Counted from the first letter of the stretch, positions 19,001-26,722 are shown. The stretch: DNA of 38,079 nt from Candidatus Kuenenia stuttgartensis (GCA_945860405.1 CAMARC010000004.1:1-38079); one strand, 5' to 3'. Made by a program: numbers and translations. The notes: generated from the sequence alone by a model not told the origin.

Positions 19001-20211
19001 ACGACGCGTTCGTCGTCGGCGACGTCGTCTCCGTCGGTGTCGGTGAACAGCGAAACCTTTCCCTTCGAGGCGACGAACATGCCGACGCCGTGGGCATAGC
19101 CCGGCGGGGTGAGGAGGAGGCCGATCGGGCCGCGGAGGCTGCCGGTGTTGTGGTAATACCGGGAGGTAGAGTCTTCGAGGCCGTCGCCGTCGGTGTCGCG
19201 GAGGAGGTGGATGTCGCCGCCGTAGCCGAGCGTGACGAGCGTGCCGTCGGGGCGGAAGCGGACGTTGTTGACGTTGGCAAGCGTTACCGGAATCTCGCGG
19301 ACGGTGAAGCCCGGCACGAGCATCTGGATCGCCGGCGGGTCGGCGACCATCTCGAGCGGCGTGCCCTCCGTCTTGGCAAGATCCAAGGTCGCGGGGAGAG
19401 CCGCGGCGAGCGCTGCGTGCTTGGCGGTGAGGGCGGTGCGGACGGCCGTCGCCTCGTCGGCAGTGAGTGCCCGGTCGAAGAGGAGGAGCTCGGCGATATC
19501 CCCTTTCAAGCTGCCGCGCACCTGTTGGGCCCCGGGGCCATTGGTGTAGTAGCGGGCGCCGAGGGTGAGCTCGTCGAGGGACAGCGTCCCCGCTGCAAGA
19601 GGGCGTGAGCCCTCCGGCTTGCCGTCGACGACGAGGCGGACCTCTCCCGCGCTCCGGTCGATCACCGTCTCGAAAAGATGGAGTGTGCCGAAGGGAGTGG
19701 AGGAGGCGAAGAGGTCGCGGGCCCCACCAAACTCCCTCCCCTCGACATTGATCTGCTCGAGGGCCCGGGTGGGGCCAGGGCCGAGATCGATCGTCAGCCC
19801 CGATTCGTAATCTCGTGATTCAGGGGCATTGGCCGCGAACAGGCCGCGGAAGTCTCCCGGATTGGCATGGGGGGCAGCGACGACAAAGAGGGTGAGTGCC
19901 TCGGCCTTCATTCCGGTGCCGGTGACGCGGAGGTGATCGTCGACTCCGTCGAACCGCAGCACCCGGGCGTCGCCCACCTGGATCGACGTCGGGCGTGTCC
20001 CTTCCTCGCTCGCCGAGAACATGCGGCCGACGGTGGCCCGATCGGCGAGGCTCGTGACGGCCCCGACAGCGGTTTCGGCCGCATCAAGGTGGACAACAAG
20101 GCCCGAGGGCAGCTCGGCGGCGGAGGTCGCCGGCATCGATCCGACGACGAAGACGGCCATGGCCGCGGCGACGAGAGCACGGCCGGCGGCGAGACGCGAA
20201 AGACCGACCAT
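16057..20211 (-). CDS. PVC-type membrane-bound dehydrogenase fused to LamG, cytochrome c and ThuA-like domains
   Basis: 1384 residues with a signal peptide (1-32). Residues about 35-265 form a LamG/concanavalin-like domain (GLVVHLDAAE, LRFDGVDDHLRV, GDIAELLLFDRALTADEA). Residues about 285-660 match the PVC 'putative membrane-bound dehydrogenase' beta-propeller (DPPAIQMLVPGFTVREIP, NNVRFRPDGTL, PIALAFNDHGDLFCTEQEG). A heme c site CAKCH (C1003, C1006, H1007) follows, with M1098 in SVMPQGI as likely axial ligand. Residues about 1158-1384 resemble ThuA (trehalose utilisation) glutamine-amidotransferase-like domains (VVLIDGEKDHGPGEHDYPAW, LLVFFQRGSF). It is likely a periplasmic sugar- or glycoside-oxidising redox protein. 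Start ATG 20211 has GGAG 9 bases upstream. Substrate unknown. Confidence 0.85.
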   Translation of the reverse strand: MVGLSRLAAGRALVAAAMAVFVVGSMPATSAAELPSGLVVHLDAAETAVGAVTSLADRATVGRMFSASEEGTRPTSIQVGDARVLRFDGVDDHLRVTGTGMKAEALTLFVVAAPHANPGDFRGLFAANAPESRDYESGLTIDLGPGPTRALEQINVEGREFGGARDLFASSTPFGTLHLFETVIDRSAGEVRLVVDGKPEGSRPLAAGTLSLDELTLGARYYTNGPGAQQVRGSLKGDIAELLLFDRALTADEATAVRTALTAKHAALAAALPATLDLAKTEGTPLEMVADPPAIQMLVPGFTVREIPVTLANVNNVRFRPDGTLVTLGYGGDIHLLRDTDGDGLEDSTSRYYHNTGSLRGPIGLLLTPPGYAHGVGMFVASKGKVSLFTDTDGDDVADDERVVATGWKEITQNVDATGLAMGSDGSLYFALDVTDFSNPYLLDADGKAAYDVQGERGTIQRITPDLSRREAVCTGIRFPIALAFNDHGDLFCTEQEGATWLANGNPLDELLHILLDGTAPQTNVTGMRHFGFPPRHPRHNPGVIDEPSTFDYGPQHQSTCGMVFNVPVNIGKPFGPASWANDALVCGESRGKLWRTTLVKTPAGYVAASQLLACLQMLTVDACVAPNGDLVVACHSGPPDWGTGPAGIGKLFRISVTHLEAPRPVAAWAETPREIRIAFDRPLDPAALSGLLERTTIDRGVHVRAGDRFETLEPPYAVVQSQKLLPRHRLTVVSAALTADRRTVVLGASPIPNRTHLAVSLPYQSTEPAESLPASIPQHPWIDVDLSTSGVEARWIPATAEAPPASSANWTGWLPHADLDVARRLTAGSAGHDDLWRAVARPGRLSLTTRLDLQNLLRPAVQPGSTLDHEWPAERGTVTFTADRECIITATVAGESLPVTLAPDGVHGFTARFAASAGLKTPVDVTVECATGGIRPLRLTVAFHTDEDGSPRPLPLHRFVLPWATDAEAGKGEAAGPRRIAELDGGSWGRGRRVFLSEAAGCAKCHAVNGGGGGIGPDLGNLIHRDLASVTRDIRHPSFAINPDFTTHVVHLDDGRVLTGILQTRDGKLWLGNTEGNWTELDRATIGFLEPSAVSVMPQGILDKLSPDQVRDLLTYLLESPPSMPLESPLDAPPVRSRAEVTAALAGSVPVTAPEPLRVVLIDGEKDHGPGEHDYPAWKERWVQLLAAAENISVTAVREFPSDDDLASADLLVFFQRGSFADRRPAAMDAFLERGGGAVYIHWAVDGRDRAVEFSRRIGLAALGGSIGFRHGPLDLTMHHRDHPILRNFQTLSLHDESYWRLSGNLADVTVLATSDEEGMATPQLWVKEQGKGRVFVSIPGHYSWTFDDPLFRILLLRGIAWAAHEPVDRFNDLVTPGARMSR

Positions 20212-20293
20212 GAAAAGGGTCTCCGTCGGAATGCCAGGAATGATTTCGCCCTACACTAATGCATTTGACGCCCCCCCTCCAACCACTGCGATC

Positions 20294-21265
20294 ATGTCGC
20301 TACATCCTGCTCCGCCTCCCTCTATCGTCGCTGCCGGACTGTCGCCGGCCTGGCAACGGATCATGCGGTTTGCATCACTCGAGCCCGGGGAAGTCAATCG
20401 GGCCAGCGACGTGCAATGCTGTGCCAGTGGCAAGGTGCTCAATGTCGCCGTAGCGCTTGGGGCGCTCGGGGCCATGAGTCGGGCAGTGACGGTGATGGGT
20501 GGTGCGACCGCCGGCTGGACGGCAGCGGAGTTTCGTGGCCTCGGGATCGACCTCGTCGCCGTGCCGACGGCCGCCGACACTCGCTGCTGCACGACGCTCC
20601 TCGATGACGCCACCGGGCGAACCACGGAGCTCGTCGAGAGTGCACCGCCGATCACCCCGGATGAACTGGCCCGGTTCGTGGCGGCCTACGAAGGAGCGGT
20701 GGCCGGGGCCGCTGCGGTCGTGCTCTCAGGATCGCTCCCCGCCGGCACCCCCGTGACGATCTACCGCGATCTCCTCGAGCGTACCTCCTGTCCCGCGATC
20801 GTCGACGCCCGTGGCCCGGAGCTCCTCGCGGCGCTTCCCTGTCGGCCGTTGCTTGTGAAGCCGAATCGTGAGGAGCTGGCCAGAACGGTCGGCCGGCCGC
20901 TCGCAGCCGCGGCCGATCTCCGCGTCGCGATGGAGGAACTGCGGGCTCAGGGAGCCGAATGGGTGCTCGTCACCGACGGGGCGAAGCCAGCGCTTGTGCT
21001 CGGGCCGGTGGGCTGGTTCCGTATCGTGCCGCCGCGTCTCGAGCGCATCGTCAATCCGATCGGCTGCGGCGATTGCCTGGCGGCAGGATTTGCCGAGGCG
21101 ATTTCGAGGGGGCTTGAGCCCCTCGAGGCGCTTCGGTTCGGCATGGGATGCGCCGCTTTCAACTGCGGCACACTCCTTGCCGGGCGACTCGAGCGGCCGG
21201 CGGTCGATCGCCTGGCGGGGGCGGTGGAAATCGCAGGGATCACCGTGGCCAACGGAAAGCCTTGA
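20294..21265 (+). CDS. PfkB-family sugar (phosphate) kinase, 1-phosphofructokinase/tagatose-6-phosphate kinase-like
   Basis: 323 residues from ATG 20294. The opening IVAAGLSPAWQRIMRF and GKVLNVAVALGALG fit hexose-phosphate kinases of the LacC/FruK branch, which open similarly and bind the sugar near GKG.N. TRCCTTLLDD and TELVESAPP match the substrate-binding lid. The C-terminal signature reads NPIGCGDCLAAGF, with GCGD in place of GAGD and the catalytic aspartate kept. A phosphorylated sugar is the likely substrate. No PTS gene is nearby. It is followed after 24 bases by the HAD-UbiA gene and heads an operon that looks dedicated to polyprenyl-phospho-pentose synthesis, so its product may feed that route; this is inference. 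A TACACT -10-like element lies at 20252-20257. Confidence 0.8.
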   Translation: MSLHPAPPPSIVAAGLSPAWQRIMRFASLEPGEVNRASDVQCCASGKVLNVAVALGALGAMSRAVTVMGGATAGWTAAEFRGLGIDLVAVPTAADTRCCTTLLDDATGRTTELVESAPPITPDELARFVAAYEGAVAGAAAVVLSGSLPAGTPVTIYRDLLERTSCPAIVDARGPELLAALPCRPLLVKPNREELARTVGRPLAAAADLRVAMEELRAQGAEWVLVTDGAKPALVLGPVGWFRIVPPRLERIVNPIGCGDCLAAGFAEAISRGLEPLEALRFGMGCAAFNCGTLLAGRLERPAVDRLAGAVEIAGITVANGKP

Positions 21266-21267
21266 TC

Positions 21268-21285
21268 GCGAAGGCTATACTTCGC
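21268..21285 (+). promoter_or_regulatory. Hairpin and -10-like element before the HAD-UbiA gene
   Basis: GCGAAG (21268-21273) and CTTCGC (21280-21285) are perfect arms around GCTATA, ending 4 bases before the ATG at 21290. Within it, TATACT (21276-21281) looks like a -10 element. It could be an internal promoter giving a nearly leaderless mRNA, or a hairpin that modulates translation. No good -35 is seen. Confidence 0.35.
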
Positions 21286-21289
21286 TGCC

Positions 21290-22768
21290 ATGAGCGAACC
21301 CCCTGCGCCACGCCGTTTTGCGAAAACAGCCAGCATCTGGGATCTCGACGGCACCCTCCTCTCCACCGACGTGTTCGGCGAGAGCGTGACGAGGCTTTTG
21401 CTTGGCCGGCCCTGGATGTTTCTGCAGGTGCTCGGGTGGCTCGCCGTGGGACGGTCCTCCTGCAAGGGCCGCGTGGCGGCCGCCACCCTGGATTCCTGGA
21501 GCCGTTGGCCGGTACGCCCGGAGGCCGAGAGGCTGATCGCGGAGGCGCGGCTCCGCGGCGATCCGGTGGTTCTGGCGACGGCGGCCCACGAGAGCGTGGC
21601 ATTGCGGGTCGCTGCAGACCTCGGCCTCTTCGATGCGGTTCTCGCGACCACCGATGGGGTCAATCTCAAGGGGGCACGGAAGCTCCGGGCGGTTACCGAT
21701 TGGGTGGAGGCGAACGGTTGCGATGGTTTTTCCTATGCGGGGGATGCGACCGCTGACCTTCCCCTGTGGCGGGTGGCGGACCGTGTCATCGTCGTCGAAC
21801 CGACCGCCGACCTGGAACGCCGCGTGCGCGAACTCGGCAAGCCAGTCGAGGTTATCGGTGAACGGCGGAACATTCCTCGGTCGCTCCTCCGGGCGCTGCG
21901 GCCCCATCAGTGGGTCAAAAATCTCCTCGTTTTTCTGCCGATGATCCTGGCCCATAAGTTGGACATCGCCACGATCATTTCGGTGATCTGGGCGTTCGTG
22001 GCGTTCTCCGCCTGTGCCTCGACGGTCTATCTCCTCAACGATATCGCTGATCTTGCTGCCGACCGGGAGCATCCCAAGAAACGTCGTCGCCCCCTAGCGA
22101 GCGGCCGATTGCCGATTACCTGGGCCGTCGCTGCCGGGGCAACGCTGCTCCTCGGGGCTGCCGTCATCTCTGCAGTCGTCCTCTCGCCGGCCTTCGGCCT
22201 GATCCTCGTGGCCTACATGGCCACCAACCTCGCCTACTCCACCTGGTTGAAGCGAAAGCCGATTCTCGACGTGCTGATGCTCGCGGGGATGTATGCCGTC
22301 CGGGTCGAGGCAGGCGGGATCGCGGCCAGTGTTCCCTTGAGCATGTGGATCCTCGCTTTTTCGCTTTTCTTTTTCACGTCGCTGGCCTTCGCCAAACGCT
22401 GTGCCGAACTCCGGCGACACGCCTCCGAAGGGGGGCGTCGGCCAGCGGGGCGCGGCTATCTCGTCGAGGATCTTCCGATCCTCGAGGGCTTCGGTGCGGC
22501 CAGTGGCTACGTGTCGGTCCTCGTCCTCGCGCTCTACATGAACAGCCCCGAAATGCGCTCGCTTTACGGGGAGAGCCGGCTCCTCTGGCTCATCTGTCCG
22601 CTGGTGCTCTACTGGATCACCCGGGTTTGGCTCCTCGTCCACCGCGGTCATCTCGACGAGGATCCCGTCGTCTTTGCCATCCGTGACCGAGTCAGTCTCG
22701 TCATTGCAGGCATCTGTTTCTGCCTCGTGATCATTGCGGCTCTGCTCCGGGGAGAGGTGGTGGTATGA
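21290..22768 (+). CDS. HAD phosphatase-UbiA prenyltransferase fusion (DPPR synthase-like)
   Basis: 492 residues. The N-terminal 190 residues are a HAD hydrolase: DLDGT (18-22), LATAAHES (motif II region), K131 and SYAGDATADLPL (motif IV). The C-terminal part is a UbiA membrane transferase with about nine helices: RPHQWVKNLLVFLP (204-217), NDIADLAADREH (N250, D251, D254, D258), then YSTWLKRKPILDVL and PLSMW with KRCAEL. These match decaprenyl-phosphate phosphoribosyltransferase (Rv3806c) far better than quinone UbiA enzymes. The predicted reaction is transfer of 5-phosphoribose from PRPP to polyprenyl phosphate, with the HAD domain probably removing the 5-phosphate. Such HAD-UbiA fusions occur elsewhere beside DprE1/DprE2 homologues. 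The stop overlaps the next start (ATGA, 22765-22768). Confidence 0.85.
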   Translation: MSEPPAPRRFAKTASIWDLDGTLLSTDVFGESVTRLLLGRPWMFLQVLGWLAVGRSSCKGRVAAATLDSWSRWPVRPEAERLIAEARLRGDPVVLATAAHESVALRVAADLGLFDAVLATTDGVNLKGARKLRAVTDWVEANGCDGFSYAGDATADLPLWRVADRVIVVEPTADLERRVRELGKPVEVIGERRNIPRSLLRALRPHQWVKNLLVFLPMILAHKLDIATIISVIWAFVAFSACASTVYLLNDIADLAADREHPKKRRRPLASGRLPITWAVAAGATLLLGAAVISAVVLSPAFGLILVAYMATNLAYSTWLKRKPILDVLMLAGMYAVRVEAGGIAASVPLSMWILAFSLFFFTSLAFAKRCAELRRHASEGGRRPAGRGYLVEDLPILEGFGAASGYVSVLVLALYMNSPEMRSLYGESRLLWLICPLVLYWITRVWLLVHRGHLDEDPVVFAIRDRVSLVIAGICFCLVIIAALLRGEVVV

Positions 22769-24129
22769 AACCCGTGCCCAATGGCTTAAGCGGATGGGGA
22801 CGGTTTCCACGGGGTGAGTCCGTGGTCTCGACCCCGGCAGATCGGGCTGGCGTGGCGCTGACCATTGGGGGAGCACACCACGGTGCCGGCCTCATCGCCC
22901 GGGGACTCGGCAGGGCCTATGGAGATTCGGCCTTCGTGGCGGGCGGGATGGTGCTCCAAACCACTCGAATCGACCGCTTCCGTGGCTTTGACCCGCAGTC
23001 CGGGCTGTTGGACGTTGAAGCCGGCGTGAGTTTCGCCGAGATAATCGCCCTCTTCCTGCCGCGGGGGTGGTTCCTGCCGACGACACCGGGAACGAAGTAC
23101 GTGACCGTCGGTGGAGCGATCGCCGCGGACGTGCACGGAAAAAACCATCATCGGCACGGGTCGATCGGCATGTTCGTCGAGCGGATCGATGTGTGTGTGG
23201 CCGACGGGACCGTGGTGAGTTGTTCGCGTGGGGAGAATTCCGACCTCTTCCATGCCACCCTCGGCGGCATGGGGCTCACCGGCATGATCATGGCCGCCTG
23301 TTTCCGGCTCGTGCGGGTCGAGACGTCGCGTGTCACCGTCGACTACCATCGCACCGCCGACCTCGAGGAGACCCTGACGGTGTTCGAGTCCGGTGATGCC
23401 GGCAGCGAGCATTCAGTGGCCTGGATCGACTGCATGGCCTCGGGGCGGGCGATGGGGCGGAGCGTCGTGATGCAGGGGAGAAACACCCCGCTCGGCGAGC
23501 TGTCGCCTGAGGCGCGGCGGGATCCGTTCGGGCTGCCGCGGAAAAGGGTGAAGTCGGTCCCCTTCACGCCGCCGGTGGGCCTGCTCAATAGCTTGAGTGT
23601 GAGGGTCTTCAACGAAGTCTTCTACGCCGCGCACGGGAATCGGCGCAAGGTCGTCGATCTCGACACGTTCTTCTATCCGCTCGATTCCATCCGTCATTGG
23701 AACCGGCTCTACGGCCCCCGTGGGTTCATCCAATACCAGGCATTCTTCCCCCGGAGAACATCCCTCGCCGGGCTCCGCGAATTGCTCTCCACGATCGTGG
23801 CAAGCGGTGCCGCATCGTTTCTCGCGGTGCTCAAGAGCTGTGGGCCGGCCGATGACGGGATATTGACCTTCCTCGAGCCGGGGCACACGCTTGCCCTCGA
23901 CATTCCCTACCGCCAGGGCGTGATCGAGGCCCTCTGCGGCCGCCTCGACAGGATTCTCCTCGAGCACGGGGGCCGTCTCTATCTCGCCAAGGACGCGCTC
24001 ACGGATGGGAAGACCTTCCGGGCGATGTACCCCCGAATCGATGAGTTTCTCGCCGTGAAGCGGCGGTATGACCCGGACGGCCTGTTCGCATCCTCGCAAT
24101 CGAGGCGACTGGGAATCACCCCCGTCTGA
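22765..24129 (+). CDS. DprE1-like FAD-dependent oxidase (polyprenylphosphoryl-ribose 2'-epimerase subunit)
   Basis: 454 residues, near the 461 of mycobacterial DprE1. The PCMH FAD domain shows GRGLGRAYGDSAF (46-58), TTPGTKYVTVGGAIAADVHG (106-125) and HGKNHH (124-129), all matching DprE1. GGMGLTGMIM follows. Near the end, GRLYLAKDALTDGKTF carries the lysine (K409) equivalent to DprE1 K418, and the C-terminus keeps AMYPRIDEF and DPDGLFASS. DprE1 oxidises the ribose C2 of decaprenylphosphoryl-ribose to a keto intermediate, which DprE2 reduces to arabinose. The start overlaps the UbiA stop. The residue at the benzothiazinone-sensitive cysteine position appears to be alanine (A377). Strong call as DprE1-like; lipid carrier unknown. 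Confidence 0.9.
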   Translation: MKPVPNGLSGWGRFPRGESVVSTPADRAGVALTIGGAHHGAGLIARGLGRAYGDSAFVAGGMVLQTTRIDRFRGFDPQSGLLDVEAGVSFAEIIALFLPRGWFLPTTPGTKYVTVGGAIAADVHGKNHHRHGSIGMFVERIDVCVADGTVVSCSRGENSDLFHATLGGMGLTGMIMAACFRLVRVETSRVTVDYHRTADLEETLTVFESGDAGSEHSVAWIDCMASGRAMGRSVVMQGRNTPLGELSPEARRDPFGLPRKRVKSVPFTPPVGLLNSLSVRVFNEVFYAAHGNRRKVVDLDTFFYPLDSIRHWNRLYGPRGFIQYQAFFPRRTSLAGLRELLSTIVASGAASFLAVLKSCGPADDGILTFLEPGHTLALDIPYRQGVIEALCGRLDRILLEHGGRLYLAKDALTDGKTFRAMYPRIDEFLAVKRRYDPDGLFASSQSRRLGITPV

Positions 24130-24195
24130 GATCTGTCGAGTCCCTGTCACCGGATCGTCAAACCCACGTTCCCTTCCGTCCGCCAGGAACCGCCC

Positions 24196-24969
24196 ATGGC
24201 CACTGCCTCGAAACGGGATTCCCCCAGGAACGTGATCCTCGTCGGGGCGACGTCGGGCATCGCACGCCCGCTGGGCCGGAGGCTCGTGGCGCGGGGCTGG
24301 AATCTCGTGGTCACCGGTCGTGACCCGGCACGGCTGGCCCCGCTCGCCGATGATCTACGGGTCCGCGGCAACGGGACCATCGCCACGCTGGTGTTCGATC
24401 CCTCCGACGCCGCGGCGGTGGCGGGATTGTGCGGAGCCGCCGCGGCGCTTCTCGGCGGCCCGATCGACGGAGTGATCGTCTGTCATGGGACGCTCCCCGA
24501 CGAGTCGGGGGCGTGGCTCGATGTTGAGCAGACACGCGGTGCTATTGATGCCAACTTCACGTCGGCGGCGATGGTCCTGGCCGCCGCAGCCCAGGCGCTC
24601 GAGAATCGGCCGGGGGCTTTTCTCGCTGCAATCTCATCCGTTGCCGGCGATCGCGGGCGGCAGAGCAATTACGCCTACGGTGCGGCGAAGGCTGGGCTAA
24701 CGGCGTATCTCTCGGGATTGAGGAACCGGCTCCATCCCCGCGGCGTCGTCGTGATCACGGTGAAGCCGGGGATCGTGCGGACACCGATGACCGAAGGGCT
24801 CGCGGCAGCACGCTCTCCCCTGGCGGCCGACGCCGACACCGTCGCGAGGGACATCGAACGCGCCATCCTCCGTCGCCAGGCAGTCCTCTACACTCCTTGG
24901 TTTTGGTGGCCGGTGATGACGGTGATCTGTGCGATCCCCGAGGCGATCTTCAAACGGCTCAAGCTCTGA
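24196..24969 (+). CDS. DprE2-like SDR reductase
   Basis: 257 residues. It is a short-chain dehydrogenase with a Rossmann start VILVGATSGIARPLG (13-27), where the last glycine of TGxxxGIG is alanine. The catalytic set is S147/S148 in ISSVAG, and Y161 and K165 in YAYGAAKAG. The stretch SSVAGDRGRQSNYAYG closely parallels mycobacterial DprE2 (SSAAGERVRRANFVYG), as does the C-terminus IPEAIFKRLKL. DprE2 uses NADH to reduce decaprenylphosphoryl-2-keto-ribose to decaprenylphosphoryl-arabinose. It lies 66 bases after the DprE1-like gene in the same operon; AGGA precedes the ATG by 7 bases. The tail helix may lie on the membrane. Assignment is firm by motif and context. Confidence 0.88.
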   Translation: MATASKRDSPRNVILVGATSGIARPLGRRLVARGWNLVVTGRDPARLAPLADDLRVRGNGTIATLVFDPSDAAAVAGLCGAAAALLGGPIDGVIVCHGTLPDESGAWLDVEQTRGAIDANFTSAAMVLAAAAQALENRPGAFLAAISSVAGDRGRQSNYAYGAAKAGLTAYLSGLRNRLHPRGVVVITVKPGIVRTPMTEGLAAARSPLAADADTVARDIERAILRRQAVLYTPWFWWPVMTVICAIPEAIFKRLKL

Positions 24970-25023
24970 CACCAGCTGGGCCAAGAGGGGATCGCCCGGA
25001 TTGAACCTTTGAGGAATGCTTCG

Positions 25024-26700
25024 ATGACCCATGGTTCGACAGTCGCCCGCGGGGGTGGGGGACGGCCGTCGTTGGGATCTCCCCGCAAGGGGGCCACCGT
25101 GACGGAGCGCTTCGCCGCCGTCCTCCTTTGGCTTGCGATCGTGGCGGCGCTCCTGGTGCGGATCCACGCCGTGACGAACATCAAAGAGGGCCTGACGCAC
25201 GACGAGTCGATTGCGTGGCTCTGTGCGGCGGCGAGCGAGTCACGGTTCGGCACCGAGATGCCCGGCTTGGCGAACCGGCCCGTGCCGGCGGCGGAGTTCC
25301 AGGCATTTCTGCAGCGGCCGGGTTCGTTCGCCTTCCGGACGGTGGCCCGCGACCTGGCCCTGACGGACATCCATCCGCCGCTCTTCTTCTGGTGCCTGCA
25401 CGTCCAGCATGTCCTTCTCGGGTTGACGCCCCAAAATCAGTCGGCGATCAATCTCGGACTCGCCCTGGTGACCCTCGGGTTGGTGTACCGCCTCGGCCGC
25501 CGGTTCTCGGGGAGCCATGCCGTGGGGTTGGTCTGTGCGACGGTCTGGTTCTGCGCTCCCGCCGTGATCGGCATCGAGTTTCAGACACGCCATTATTCCC
25601 TGTTTGCCGCCCTCGTCCTTGTGGCACTGGAACTCGGGGATCGGATCATTGCCGGTGATCGTTCTCCGTGGTGCACGGTCCTGTTCTGCCTGGTGTGCGC
25701 CGCCGGAATGCTGACGCATTATTTTTTCGTCATCACGATGGTGCCCGGGGCCCTCATGGTGCTGGCGATCGATCGACTCGGAGGGCAGACGCGGCGGTAT
25801 TTCTTGGCGGCGGTCGTGGCCGTCGGGATTTTCCTCCTCCTATACCCCGAATTTTTCGAGTTTCTGACACTGAAGGGGCCCGCACGGCCCGCCTTGGCCG
25901 GCAACGCAGGTGGAATGGCTGCGGCGGCCCCCATGAGGATCAAAGCGCTGGCCGTCGGCTCGGCCGTGTACTTCACCTTCTGGCGGTCGCTCTACCCGAT
26001 CTATGCGATCGCCATCCTGTCTGCGTTGTCGGTCAGGTTCTTCCGTGTCGCCCGGCATCGAGAAGGGGGCGTGGGGAATGGCCCTGGCTGGTTGATGCTC
26101 CACGATGGCAAGATCCGCTATGTCGTTGTCCTTGGGTGGTTCGTCGCATTCACGGCAATCCTCTATCTTGTCGGGGTTTCGCCCGCCCACACATCCGGCG
26201 GCCAGTACTTTTCCTACATCTGGCCGTTGGCCAGCGTATTTCTCGTGCTGTTGGTGAGGGACATCGTGGCACCTCGCGTTGCCATCGGTTGCCTGGTGCT
26301 TCACCTGCTCCAGTCGATGGCAAGCTGGCCGGGGATCGTCGACCAGTCGTTCGATCTCAAACCCGCCATGCCGACGGCGTGGACGAAGGCCTGTAACTGG
26401 TCCGGGACGGTCATTACCAACGACCTCCGTCGCGGGGAGTTGCTGCGAAATACCATCGATCTCCGCCCCGACTTGCCCGTCGTCGCGCTCGCTGAGGCTT
26501 CGGCCATCGGCACGGTGACGGCCGACGATGTCGTAACGCTCGTGCTCGACAACCCGAGGAACGTGCCGACGTCGGACCTCCGGAAGGCGATGGAGGAAAA
26601 TGGCTACCGGGAGCGCGGGCCGCAGCTCGATGCCGCCGACGAACGGACTTCCCAGTGGGATCCGATGACCCTCACCCCCTGGCGCCGGGGCGGCCGCTGA
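25024..26700 (+). CDS. GT-C family membrane glycosyltransferase (PMT/ArnT-like), candidate arabinosyltransferase
   Basis: 558 residues with about ten membrane helices, then a soluble C-terminus of roughly 120 residues. The first external loop carries THDESIAW with D60-E61, and the next loop ALTDIHPPLFFW (112-123). Both are marks of GT39/PMT-type GT-C enzymes, where the acidic pair is catalytic and HPP lies nearby. Such enzymes take sugars from polyprenyl-phosphate donors on the outer face of the membrane. Because it follows the DprE1/DprE2-like genes, it is a candidate for transferring polyprenyl-phosphate arabinose; the acceptor is unknown. Start ATG 25024 is chosen because GAGGA lies 9-13 bases upstream; a TTG at 25009 is in frame but less likely. 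Confidence 0.8.
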   Translation: MTHGSTVARGGGGRPSLGSPRKGATVTERFAAVLLWLAIVAALLVRIHAVTNIKEGLTHDESIAWLCAAASESRFGTEMPGLANRPVPAAEFQAFLQRPGSFAFRTVARDLALTDIHPPLFFWCLHVQHVLLGLTPQNQSAINLGLALVTLGLVYRLGRRFSGSHAVGLVCATVWFCAPAVIGIEFQTRHYSLFAALVLVALELGDRIIAGDRSPWCTVLFCLVCAAGMLTHYFFVITMVPGALMVLAIDRLGGQTRRYFLAAVVAVGIFLLLYPEFFEFLTLKGPARPALAGNAGGMAAAAPMRIKALAVGSAVYFTFWRSLYPIYAIAILSALSVRFFRVARHREGGVGNGPGWLMLHDGKIRYVVVLGWFVAFTAILYLVGVSPAHTSGGQYFSYIWPLASVFLVLLVRDIVAPRVAIGCLVLHLLQSMASWPGIVDQSFDLKPAMPTAWTKACNWSGTVITNDLRRGELLRNTIDLRPDLPVVALAEASAIGTVTADDVVTLVLDNPRNVPTSDLRKAMEENGYRERGPQLDAADERTSQWDPMTLTPWRRGGR

Positions 26701-26722
26701 AGCTCTTGATCAGGGGAGCTTC
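26699..26722. terminator. Inverted repeat between convergent genes
   Basis: GAAGCTC (26699-26705) and GAGCTTC (26716-26722) are perfect 7-bp arms around a 10-base loop. They lie at the meeting point of the glycosyltransferase (stop 26698-26700) and the SGNH/DUF1080 gene (stop 26710-26712), so a small bidirectional terminator is likely. No T-tract is present. Confidence 0.4.
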
